A DNA stretch of 48,895 bases from Catenulispora rubra (GTDB lineage Bacteria; Actinomycetota; Actinomycetes; Streptomycetales; Catenulisporaceae): assembly GCF_015356825.1 (NCBI RefSeq), contig NZ_JAACYW010000059.1, positions 1-48,895 of the forward strand. Reading direction: 5' to 3'. The translations under genes and the position numbers were made by a program. Under the pieces are notes generated by a model. It made no database searches. It was not told the DNA's origin and saw only the letters and a list, made by a program, of their open reading frames with translations. Below are positions 41,211 to 48,895 of the stretch, piece by piece (position 1 is the stretch's first letter; every line of letters starts with the position of its first letter).

Positions 41211-42454
41211 ACACGACCTTGTACCCGCTGGTCGCGCTGTTCGCCTGGACGGTCGTGCTGTCCAGTCTCAAACGCTTCCCTGCCATCCTCAAGGAGCCGG
41301 CACGCCTCGCGGCCTGGTTCCTCTATCTGTCCTTCGCGCTGATCTTCACCGCCGGTTGGTCGACGATCTGGAACCGCACCGATGGCTGGACCGGCCTGCC
41401 CGAGTCGAACACGCTCATCACGATGTGCCTGGTCGTGTGTTACAGCGCCAGCCAGCTCGCACTGCTTCAGCTGTGGTCGTACACCCCGGATCGGGCGCGG
41501 CGCCGCGTCAAAGTCACGGTCTCGATCGTCGCTGTGGTGCTCACCGCGATGATCGCGCTGTTCGTGCACAGCGACTCCACGCACCATCTCCAGCAGTCGT
41601 TCAAGGACTGGTACGGCGGGTCAATCGAGTACGACACCTACCTCTTCATCTACCTGACGACGTACACGACCGCCGAGGTCGAGGTCATCCGCCTGTGCCG
41701 CCGGTACTCGAAGGTGATGAGCCGCAGCTGGCTCCGCACCGGTTTGATCACCGCGAGCGTCGGTGCGGCGATCGGGCTGTTCTACAGCATTACGCGGTTC
41801 GCAGACATCGCTGCGGCTCTCACCGACGTGGACATCTCGCTCTGGGAGAACGTCGCCGAAGTCGGTGCCGGACTCGGCGCGCTCCTCGTCATGATCGGCC
41901 TGACCCTGCACTGGTGGGGACCGCGCATCTCCGCACTCGCCCAACGGTCTCGGCGCCTGACCGCCTACATCCGGTTGCGCCCGCTGTGGGCAGGCTTCTA
42001 CGCGCTGGACTCCTCCATCGCCTTCGATGACCCGCGAGGCCCTGGTTCCGGGAGCGTCTGGGGCAGAATGCGCACCGCAACACGCGTGCTCGGCGATGTG
42101 GAGTACCACGTTGCGCGACGCGTCGTGGAGATCCGCGATGGGATCCTCACGCTCCGGCCATACCAGGACCCCGCATACGCCGAGCGCGTTCACACACTTT
42201 TCGCCGGCCGCGGTCTCGTGGGCGACAACTTGGACGCCGCGGTCACCGCCGAACAGATCCATGCCGCGCTCGACGCCCGTGAAGCCGCAACCCACGGCGA
42301 CCGCCCCGCGTCACCCACTGCCGGAAACTCCCCCGCCGACCTCGACGCCGAGCTGAAGTGGCTTCTGAAGGTCACCAAGCACTTCACCAAGCGGTCGGCG
42401 ATGCCTGACGAGCTCGTCGACACCGACCTGACCCCCACCGGAGGTATCGCGTGA
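41207..42454 (+). CDS. MAB_1171c-family membrane protein
   Basis: 415 residues from ATG 41207. Seven hydrophobic spans are visible between residues 5 and 240 (for example YPLVALFAWTVVLSSL, ITMCLVVCYSASQLALL, VSIVAVVLTAMIALFV and VGAGLGALLVMIGLTLHWW). A cytoplasmic C-terminal region of about 175 residues contains VLGDVEYHVARRVVEIRDG. This matches the actinobacterial MAB_1171c putative-transporter family, which commonly follows XRE and ImmA/IrrE genes. Whether it transports, senses or anchors is unknown. It overlaps both neighbours by 4 bases, so the operon is tightly coupled. Confidence 0.75.
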   Translation: MNTTLYPLVALFAWTVVLSSLKRFPAILKEPARLAAWFLYLSFALIFTAGWSTIWNRTDGWTGLPESNTLITMCLVVCYSASQLALLQLWSYTPDRARRRVKVTVSIVAVVLTAMIALFVHSDSTHHLQQSFKDWYGGSIEYDTYLFIYLTTYTTAEVEVIRLCRRYSKVMSRSWLRTGLITASVGAAIGLFYSITRFADIAAALTDVDISLWENVAEVGAGLGALLVMIGLTLHWWGPRISALAQRSRRLTAYIRLRPLWAGFYALDSSIAFDDPRGPGSGSVWGRMRTATRVLGDVEYHVARRVVEIRDGILTLRPYQDPAYAERVHTLFAGRGLVGDNLDAAVTAEQIHAALDAREAATHGDRPASPTAGNSPADLDAELKWLLKVTKHFTKRSAMPDELVDTDLTPTGGIA

Positions 42455-43677
42455 GCATCGACCTGCCCTTCACCGAGCCGATCGAAATGGCGCCGCATCT
42501 GTCCGGCTGCCCGTACGACGCGTACGCACAACTGCGGGAGGCCGGCGGCGCCCACCAGGCAGTCAAGCCCAGCGGCGGGGCAGTCTGGGTGATCAGCCGC
42601 TACGCCGACGTCAAGGCGCTGCTCTCCGACCCGCGCATGTCCATCGAGACGCGCAACTCCCGCCACGGCTACCAGGGCTTCGGCCTGCCGCCGGCGCTCG
42701 ACGAGCACCTGATGAACGTCGATGACGAGGCACACGCGAGGCTTCGTCGCCTGGTTTCCTCTGCTTTCACCCCGCGCCGCGTCGAGGCGCAGCGCGAGCA
42801 CGTCCAGGCGGCCGTCGCCCGGCTGATCGACGCGATCGCCCCGAATGGCCGCGCCGACCTCGTCGACGCGCTCGCCGTCCCGACGCCCGTGGTCGTCATC
42901 TGCGACCTGCTCGGGATCCCGGAGTCAGACGGCGCCGCGTTCCAGGCCTACACCCGATCGCTGATGACGCCGAACGATCCGAATCGGCCCTCCACCCGCG
43001 AACTCGTCACCGGTATGCACAAGTGCCTGGTCGATCTGATCGAGCGCAAGCGCGCCGAGCCGGCCGACGACCTACTCACCGCGATGATCGCCGCACGCGA
43101 CGGCGACGACCGGCTGAGCGAGAACGAGCTGATGTCGCTGGCGTTCCTCATTCTGTGGGCCGGCTTCGAGACCACGGTGCACCTGATCTCCAACAGCATC
43201 GCGACCGTGCTCACCGAACCACGGCTAGCGGATCTCGTCCGTGCGGAAACCGATCCGCACACACCCCACATGGCCGCACTCGTCGAGGAACTGCTGCGCC
43301 GCGACGGACCCATGCTCACCGCCATCCGGCGTTTCCCCCTCGAAGACCTGAAGATCGGCGAGCGAATCGTCCCCGCCGGCGAGACCGTCCTGCTCGCGAT
43401 CGGCTCAGCCAACCGCGACCCGCAGTACATCACCAACCCCGACGACATCGACCTCGACCGGACCGCCAACGGACACCTCGGCTTCGGCCACGGACCGCAC
43501 TACTGCCTCGGCGCCCCGCTCGCACGCATGGAAGTACGCACCGCCTTGTGGACCGCGATCCACCGACTGCCGAATCTCGCGCTCGCCATCCCTGAGAGCG
43601 AGCTGCCCTGGAAGCCAGACCACCGCCAGCACGCCGTCACCGCGCTGCCCGTCACCTTCACGGCACAGCCCGCCTGA
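42451..43677 (+). CDS. Cytochrome P450
   Basis: 408 residues from GTG 42451, overlapping the membrane-protein stop. All P450 hallmarks are present: I-helix AGFETT (237-242), where the usual acid/Thr pair is Glu240-Thr241; ExxR Glu280-Arg283; and heme-binding FGHGPHYCLGAPLAR, with proximal Cys352. Size and motifs fit soluble bacterial class I P450s, which need a ferredoxin and reductase not encoded here. It oxidises an unknown small molecule. Its place inside a regulatory and transfer operon, not a biosynthetic cluster, is unusual. Confidence 0.93.
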   Translation: MSIDLPFTEPIEMAPHLSGCPYDAYAQLREAGGAHQAVKPSGGAVWVISRYADVKALLSDPRMSIETRNSRHGYQGFGLPPALDEHLMNVDDEAHARLRRLVSSAFTPRRVEAQREHVQAAVARLIDAIAPNGRADLVDALAVPTPVVVICDLLGIPESDGAAFQAYTRSLMTPNDPNRPSTRELVTGMHKCLVDLIERKRAEPADDLLTAMIAARDGDDRLSENELMSLAFLILWAGFETTVHLISNSIATVLTEPRLADLVRAETDPHTPHMAALVEELLRRDGPMLTAIRRFPLEDLKIGERIVPAGETVLLAIGSANRDPQYITNPDDIDLDRTANGHLGFGHGPHYCLGAPLARMEVRTALWTAIHRLPNLALAIPESELPWKPDHRQHAVTALPVTFTAQPA

Positions 43678-43690
43678 TGAGGAGAGCACA

Positions 43691-44692
43691 ATGTCCGTCA
43701 AGCCCTCCATAATCGCCGCGATATCCGCGCCCCTGCTCGCCGTCGCCGCAGTCGCCGCCGTAGCAGGGGCCATCATCACCACACCCGACTCGACTACGAA
43801 CTCCATATGCACAGCCGGCTTCCGCGAGGACTCGGCCCGCACCGGAAACCTGAGCGGTGCACAACTGGCGAACGCCCAGATCATCGCCCAGGTAGGCCTC
43901 AACATGGGCGTCCCGACCCCCGGCGAGGCGATCGCCATAGCCACCGCACTCCAAGAATCTAGCCTCCAGAACCTCAACTACGGAGACCGAGACAGCCTGG
44001 GGCTGTTCCAGCAACGCCCGTCCCAAGGCTGGGGCAGCCCCGCACAGATCCTCACCCCGACATATGCCGCCCAGCAGTTCTACAGCAGACTGCTCCAAGT
44101 CCCAGGCTGGCGCTCAATGTCCACCACCGACGCCGCCCAAGCCGTCCAGCGCAGCAGCTTCCCCGACGCCTACGCGAAATGGGAGGACGAGGCCCAGGCC
44201 CTCGCCGCCGCCTTCACCGGCGGCCGAAACTGCACGCCGGAGGATTCGAGCGACATCGCCGTCGCCACGGCGGCCGCCAACGCCGCCGGCTACCACATCC
44301 CGGCTGGCGTCCCCGCGCCCATAGTCGCAGCCATCAGCTTCGCCCTGGCGCAAGTCGGCAAGCCGTACATCTGGGGTGGAACCGGCCCCGACGGCTGGGA
44401 CTGCTCTGGCCTGATGATGATGGCCTACCGCTCCGCAGGCATCGCGATCCCGCGCGGCAGCATCGCACAGTCCACCGTCGGCTCACCGGTCTACGACACC
44501 AACCAACTGCGGCCCGGCGACCTGCTGTTCGTCCCGGGATCGGACGGAACCGTCACGGCGCCAGGACACGTCGGTATGTACCTGGGCCAAGGGATCTTGG
44601 TGGAGGCACCGCACAGCGGGCTGACAGTCCAGTTGAGCTCATTGCAGGGTTATTGGAAGGACAATCTCGTCTCGATCCGCCGTGAGATTTAA
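43691..44692 (+). CDS. NlpC/P60 cell-wall hydrolase, VirB1-like
   Basis: 333 residues, with GAGGAGA before ATG 43691. A hydrophobic N-terminal span (about 8-30) acts as signal anchor. Residues 55-160 (AIATALQESSLQNLNYGDRD then SLGLFQQRPSQGWG) resemble a lysozyme-like transglycosylase-type region found in actinomycete transfer hydrolases. The C-terminal NlpC/P60 domain has Cys238 in WDCSGL and His293 in PGHVGMYLG. It would open the peptidoglycan for the secretion channel. It follows the P450 by 13 bases and so is cotranscribed with the switch genes, not with the T4SS. Confidence 0.88.
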   Translation: MSVKPSIIAAISAPLLAVAAVAAVAGAIITTPDSTTNSICTAGFREDSARTGNLSGAQLANAQIIAQVGLNMGVPTPGEAIAIATALQESSLQNLNYGDRDSLGLFQQRPSQGWGSPAQILTPTYAAQQFYSRLLQVPGWRSMSTTDAAQAVQRSSFPDAYAKWEDEAQALAAAFTGGRNCTPEDSSDIAVATAAANAAGYHIPAGVPAPIVAAISFALAQVGKPYIWGGTGPDGWDCSGLMMMAYRSAGIAIPRGSIAQSTVGSPVYDTNQLRPGDLLFVPGSDGTVTAPGHVGMYLGQGILVEAPHSGLTVQLSSLQGYWKDNLVSIRREI

Positions 44693-45035
44693 TGGCCTCT
44701 ATTGCATCGAATGCAACGGAGGTGACCGACAAGCGGCAGGCTGACTTGGCTGGGGCGGCTCATCTGGATCCGGCTCCGCGGTCTTCGAAGCGATGCTGTC
44801 CGGGTGGGAACGGCAGCAACTGTCGCGGTTTCTGCGAGAGACGACGATCGGGCCGTGGCTGGGTCTGATCCGAAGGCTCTTCGAGTTCACCGGGCAGTAC
44901 CCGTTGCAGTGGACGCCTGGGGAAGTTGAGGCGTTCACGGCTTCGTTGCGGTCGGGGGTCACGCCGAAGGCGTTCTCCACGGTGCGCGGGTATCAGATCA
45001 CGTTGCGGAAGTTCCGCCGAAGCCTGGATGCCTAG
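44692..45035 (+). pseudogene. Integrase N-terminal remnant
   Basis: The N-terminus MASIASNATEVTDKRQADLA (from 44692) and the later VFEAMLSGWERQQLSRFL, LEFTGQ-type and EVEAFTASLRSG segments lie in two frames, so there is a frameshift near 44750. The second frame ends at 45035 after RGYQITLRK. The segments resemble the N-terminal arm of tyrosine recombinases common on actinomycete elements; the catalytic domain is gone. It starts exactly at the end of the NlpC gene. Confidence 0.5.
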
Positions 45036-45131
45036 AGGCCCTGTCTGTGTGATCGCGGCGTAGGTCAGCCCGCAGCCGCGCTGTCGGCGCTAACTGGTCT
45101 TGTCGAGGGCCCGGACCACGCCGACGCTTTC

Positions 45132-45941
45132 GTGGCGGACCGGATCGCCGACGGCGCCGACCACCTCAAGATCTTCATCGAGGACGGCACCGTGGCCAGC
45201 CGGCCCATGCCCACCATGTCCGAGGAAACGGTGGTCGCGCTGGTGGCCGCGGCACACGCCCGCGGCTTGCGCACCGCGGCTCACACCTGGACCCGGAACG
45301 CGACGCGGCAGGCCATCGCCTGCGGCGTCGACATCCTGGCCCACCCGCCGTCGGACGTCCCCTGCGACCAGGACCTGATCGAGGCCGCGGCCGCCGCGGG
45401 CAGCATCGTGGTGGCCACGCTGACCCCCCTGGCCGGGATGAGCCCGCATGCCCCGGAGTTCGAGCTGGCCCAGGACCCCAGGCTTCGGCCCTACGCCGAT
45501 CCGGAATGGCTGGCGAGCCTGGACCGGATCCGCGCGATCGAACCCGGCCGCCGGATGGGGCCACTGGCGGTCCACACCTCCCACGCCGCCGACGCGTCCG
45601 TGCGGATGTTCCGGCTCGGGGTCCCGATCCTGGCCGGAACGGACGGCACCGGCGGGGACCACCCGACCACGCACGGCATCAGCTACCACGGCGAACTGGG
45701 CCTGCTGGTCGAAGCCGGCCTCACCCCGGCCGAGGCCCTGACCGCGGCGACAGCAGCCCCCGCGGACGCGTTCGGCCTGCACGACCGGGGCCGCATCGCC
45801 CCGGGACTGCGCGCCGACCTGCTGCTCGTCGACGGCGATCCCGTCAACGACATCACCGCGCTGCGCGGCATCACCACGATCTGGCGCGGCGGCGTCCCCG
45901 TCGACCGGTCCGCCCGGATACCCACACAGGAGTTGGTCTGA
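45132..45941 (+). pseudogene. Amidohydrolase lacking its N-terminus
   Basis: About 270 residues (in-frame coding continues upstream to about 45070 without a start). It holds DHLKIFIEDG with the bridging Lys, AAHTWTRNATRQAI and DILAHPPSD metal-site histidines, LAGTDGTG, and the C-terminal ADLLLVDGDPVNDITAL of imidazolonepropionase-like amidohydrolases. The first metal motif HxH and the N-terminal sandwich are missing. The break lies close to the integrase fragment, so a recombination event probably removed the front. GTG 45132 could still start a short product. Confidence 0.7.
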
Positions 45942-45943
45942 TC

Positions 45944-46726
45944 ATGAACGCCTCCGGCACCCCCGCCCACGCGGGCATCCACCACATCAAGCTGCCGGTC
46001 ACCGACCTGGAACGCAGCACCCAGTGGTACCGCGACGTCCTCGGCGCCCGCCGACTCACCGACCTGGACCACCGCCGGCCCGACGGCACCCTGTTCGCAG
46101 TGATCCTCGACATCCCCGGAATCGCCGGACGCGTCGAACTGCGTCTGGACCCGGCGACCGCAGCCGCGCTGCGGGGCTACGACCTCCTCACCTTGACCGT
46201 CGAAGACCGACCCGCACTGGACGCCTGGATCGCTCACCTGGACGCCCGCGGCACCACCCACTCACCGCCGATCGTGGCGTTGGTGGGCTGGCTGCTGGTG
46301 GTCCCCGACCCCGACGGCCTGCGCCTGCGGTTCTACACCAAGCAGCCCCACGGCCTCGGCGAATCAGCCGTCGAATTCGACTCCCCCTGGCTCGGCACCG
46401 GCCCCATCACACCGGAGGCGACCGCCCAGCAGGACACCACCGTCTGCGCCGTCGCCACGCTCAAGGCCCTCCCCGGCCACGCAGACGAAGTACGAGACCT
46501 GATGCAGTCGGTGGCACAAGCCACCCGCCAAGAGGACGGCTGCCTCACCTACCTGATCCACCAGGCGAAGGACGAGCCGAACACGCTCGTGGTCTACGAG
46601 CAGTGGGCCAGCCCGGCCGCCATGGCCGCCCACCACAAGACCGCGCACATGCACGCGTTCAAGGAAGCCGCCGGATCCATCGTCGACTGGCCCCCGCAGG
46701 CACAACTACTCACGCCCGCCAACTGA
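45944..46726 (+). CDS. VOC domain/antibiotic biosynthesis monooxygenase fusion
   Basis: 260 residues from ATG 45944, with AGGAG upstream. Residues 10-135 form a vicinal-oxygen-chelate (glyoxalase) unit: HIKLPVTDLERSTQWYRDVL near the start and VVPDPDGLRLRFYT near its end. Residues 163-255 form an ABM-type dimeric barrel: VATLKALPGHADEV, then DGCLTYLIHQ and WASPAAMAAHHKT. Such fusions probably act on aromatic or polyketide-like compounds; the substrate is unknown. The gene follows the truncated amidohydrolase by 2 bases and once shared an operon with it. Confidence 0.8.
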   Translation: MNASGTPAHAGIHHIKLPVTDLERSTQWYRDVLGARRLTDLDHRRPDGTLFAVILDIPGIAGRVELRLDPATAAALRGYDLLTLTVEDRPALDAWIAHLDARGTTHSPPIVALVGWLLVVPDPDGLRLRFYTKQPHGLGESAVEFDSPWLGTGPITPEATAQQDTTVCAVATLKALPGHADEVRDLMQSVAQATRQEDGCLTYLIHQAKDEPNTLVVYEQWASPAAMAAHHKTAHMHAFKEAAGSIVDWPPQAQLLTPAN

Positions 46727-46750
46727 CCGAGCTACCCGCGCACCACCAAC

Positions 46751-46910
46751 GACTCGTGCGTCCAGATACCCGACCGCCGTGTGCTGATCACAGGCGACCT
46801 GCTGTTCAACAGCGGCACGCCGTTTTGCGCTGATGGGCTCGATCACCGGCGCGATCAGCGTGTTGCAGGACGGATCGCGCCGTTTGCGCCCGGGCCATCG
46901 TTGGTCGGAA
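46751..46910 (+). pseudogene. Metallo-beta-lactamase-fold fragment with frameshift
   Basis: DSCVQIPDRRVLITGDLLFN followed by SGTPF, then after one extra T in GCCGTTTTGCG the next frame reads ALMGSITGAISVLQD, typical of the middle of MBL-fold hydrolases. No N-terminal HxHxDH part is present. The frame before the shift runs on to 46996 as a helical tail that does not fit the family. The 46727-47194 interval holds only this and the left side of the IS remnant. Confidence 0.5.
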
Positions 46911-47194
46911 ACCTGCGCCGTGCCCTGGCCAACGACCCGAACAACCAGGTGCGCAGCGCGGTCCGGGCCGCGCTGAAGAAGGTACCCGAACAATGAGCCC
47001 CGACGATCCCCACGTGCCGCTCAGCACCTACCGACAGCAGCCCCTCGACCTCGTGGCTCGGACGGCTCCCGCTGGATCTGGCTCATATTCCGGATGCTGT
47101 TGGTGATCTACGAGGTCTGGCGTTTTGTGGCGGTGACGTGTCTGATCCCGGGTTTGGTGCTTGGCTGGTAGTGCTGGGGCCGGTGCGAAGGGCC

Positions 47195-48895
47195 ATGACT
47201 ATATCTGCTGGGCGTGGGTTGGGGCGGCGGATTCCGGCGGAGACGGTACGGGCTGCGCGGGCGAGTAACCCGAAGGGCACGCCGGCGATGTGGATCCGGG
47301 ATCGGCTGGACGGGCTGTTCACCGACGAAGACTTCGTGGACTGGTTCCCGGTCGATGGTCGTCCTGGGCTATCACCTGCGGTGTTGGCTTTGGTGTCGGT
47401 GCTGAAGTTCGCGGAGAACCTCACCGACCGGCAGGCGGCCTTTGCCGTGTCGTGCCGTATCGACTGGAAATACTGCCTGGGTATGTCGCTAGGTGCTCAG
47501 GGATTCGACTACTCGGTCCTGTCGGAGTTCCGGGATCGGTTGGCCGAAGGCGATCGTGCCGATCAGTTGCTGGCCTTTATGGTGGAGCGGCTGGTCGAAG
47601 CCGGGTTGTTGAAGACCCGTGGTCGGGTACGGACAGACTCTACGCACGTGCTGGCCGCAGTACGGACGCTGAACCGCCCTGAGCCGGTGGCCGAGACCCT
47701 GCGCGCGCGGCGCTGGAGGAGCTGGCTGTGGCCGCGGAGGCGTTCCTGCGCGGTGTGATCGACGCCGATTGGGGGCGGCGCTATGGGCGCCCGGTCCGCT
47801 ACGACCGGCTACCGAAGGACAAAACCGAGTTGGCCGCGTTCGTGCTGCAGGTCGGCGCTGACGGTATGGCGGTCCTGGATGCGGTTCACGGCGACGATGC
47901 CCCACCGCAGCTTCGTAACCTCCCAGCCGTGCAGGTGCTGCGCAGAGTATGGATGCAGCAGTACTGGATCGATGATCAGGGGACCTTGGCCTGGCGGGGT
48001 CCGAAGGACACCAAGGAGAGGCTGTCGCGGCGAACCATGCCGCGCCGGGATGCCGGCCGGGCAGATGCCCAAGGCCGGCCGGATCCGGCAACCGCGCGGG
48101 TTCCCTGGGCCAGCGCGGAGATCGTCACGCCGCACGATCAGGAAGCCCGCTACTGCCAAAAGCTCACCGCATCCGGCCAGAAGTCGTGGATCGACTACCG
48201 CGACCACCAGAGGCGAGACGTGCGACGGCATCGGCGCGAACGTCATCGTGCGAGTGGTGACCACCCCCGCGCCGGTCCAGGACATCGATGCCCTAGACCG
48301 GATCCACGACGGCTTGACTCTGTCCGGGCTGCGTCCAACGGAGCACTTCGTCGACGCCAGCCACACAACCCCGACTGCGATCCGCGACGCCGCCGAGCAC
48401 TACGCCATCGCACTAGTCGGGCCAGTCCGAGTCGATCCACAGACGGCCAAGCACCCAGGCTTCACCAAAGCCGACTTCACCATCGGCTGGGACACCCAGA
48501 CCGTGACCTGCCCCAACGGTGTCGTCAGCCCACCGTGGAAGTCCACCAGCAGCGACGGACACCCAGCCATATCCGTACCGTTCCCGCGAGCGGACTGCCG
48601 CGCCTGCGCCGACCGGCTGGCCTGCCACGGCAACGCCGACGGCAAGGGCCGTCATCTGACCCTGCTGTCCCACCCTCTCCAGCAGATCCAGACCCGCACC
48701 CGCGCCGAGCAGGAAACCCCCGGGGAGGATGGACCGCTTCGCGATCCGAGCTGGCTGCGAGGCCACCGTCTCAGAAACCGTCCACGCCCACGGCCTGCGG
48801 CACTGCCGCTACCGAGGACTCGCCAAGACACACGTCCAACACGTCCTCACCGCCGCCGACACCAACATCATCCGCCTGTTCGCCTACGACCCACC
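47195..48895 (+). pseudogene. IS1182-family transposase, frameshifted, runs off the window
   Basis: The order of segments is that of IS1182-type DDE transposases: GTPAMWIRDRLDGLFTDEDF, then LTDRQAAFAVSCRIDWKYCL, then FDYSVLSEFRDRL and RTDSTHVLAAVRTLNR. It is broken three times: a 2-base expansion in the GC run near 47705 (coding resumes ALEELAVAAEAFL), a shift near 48212 (resumes ETCDGIGANVIVRVV), and a shift in the C/G run near 48720 (resumes MDRFAIRAGCEATVSETVHA, RYRGLAKTHVQHVL). It is therefore inactive. Terminal inverted repeats were not identified. Confidence 0.8.

Noticed and set aside
45064..45072. GTCAGCCCG, matching the end of tRNA-Pro, as a right attachment site
   Set aside because: Only nine bases match, and the same string occurs at other places in the window; it is too short for a tRNA-type attachment core.

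Overview
The window is high-GC actinomycete DNA: GTG and TTG starts are common, Shine-Dalgarno sites are strong, and the protein families are typical of Streptomyces and its relatives. It opens with the end of the housekeeping GTPase gene der and an intact tRNA-Pro(GGG). A tyrosine integrase and an excisionase follow, pointing at the tRNA. This is the left end of a large integrative and conjugative element (ICE) inserted at the 3' end of the tRNA. No second copy of the tRNA end is visible, so the right end lies outside the window or has decayed.

Layout. 0.5-10.3 kb: int and xis, small accessory genes with repeated hairpin leaders, a tandem RHH-like protein beside a nested palindrome (candidate oriT), a four-helix membrane protein, DNA-binding proteins and unrecognised cargo. 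10.6-15.2 kb: a 1525-residue MOB_F (TrwC/TraI-type) relaxase-helicase. 15.5-23.7 kb: a winged-helix protein, a flavoprotein with a divergent XRE regulator, an ATPase/double-HTH module, an SDR/LysR pair and gene remnants. 23.8-39.9 kb, minus strand: one long operon for a type IV secretion system, running pilin-like protein, VirB8-like protein, VirB6-like protein, SCO6880-family protein, VirB4 ATPase, VirD4 coupling protein, two small DUF proteins, and a 2451-residue fusion of methylase-like, SNF2-type helicase and primase-polymerase domains. 40.1-44.7 kb, plus strand: XRE repressor, ImmA/IrrE metalloprotease, MAB_1171c membrane protein, cytochrome P450 and an NlpC/P60 wall hydrolase. 44.7-48.9 kb: decayed material, namely an integrase fragment, an N-terminally lost amidohydrolase, a VOC-ABM gene, a metallo-beta-lactamase fragment and an IS1182-type transposase with three frameshifts.

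The most interesting point is regulatory. A 20-bp palindrome, CTGTTC-N8-GAACAG, lies at 39940-39959 in front of the secretion operon. A close variant lies at 40035-40054 in front of the XRE-ImmA operon, and a perfect copy at 2237-2256 lies in front of xis-int. A half-conserved copy overlaps a possible relaxase promoter (10493-10512). With the XRE-ImmA pair this suggests an ICEBs1-like ImmR/ImmA switch controlling excision and transfer in an actinomycete T4SS element, with a membrane protein and a P450 built into the switch operon. The operator sites are seen directly; the regulatory wiring is inference.
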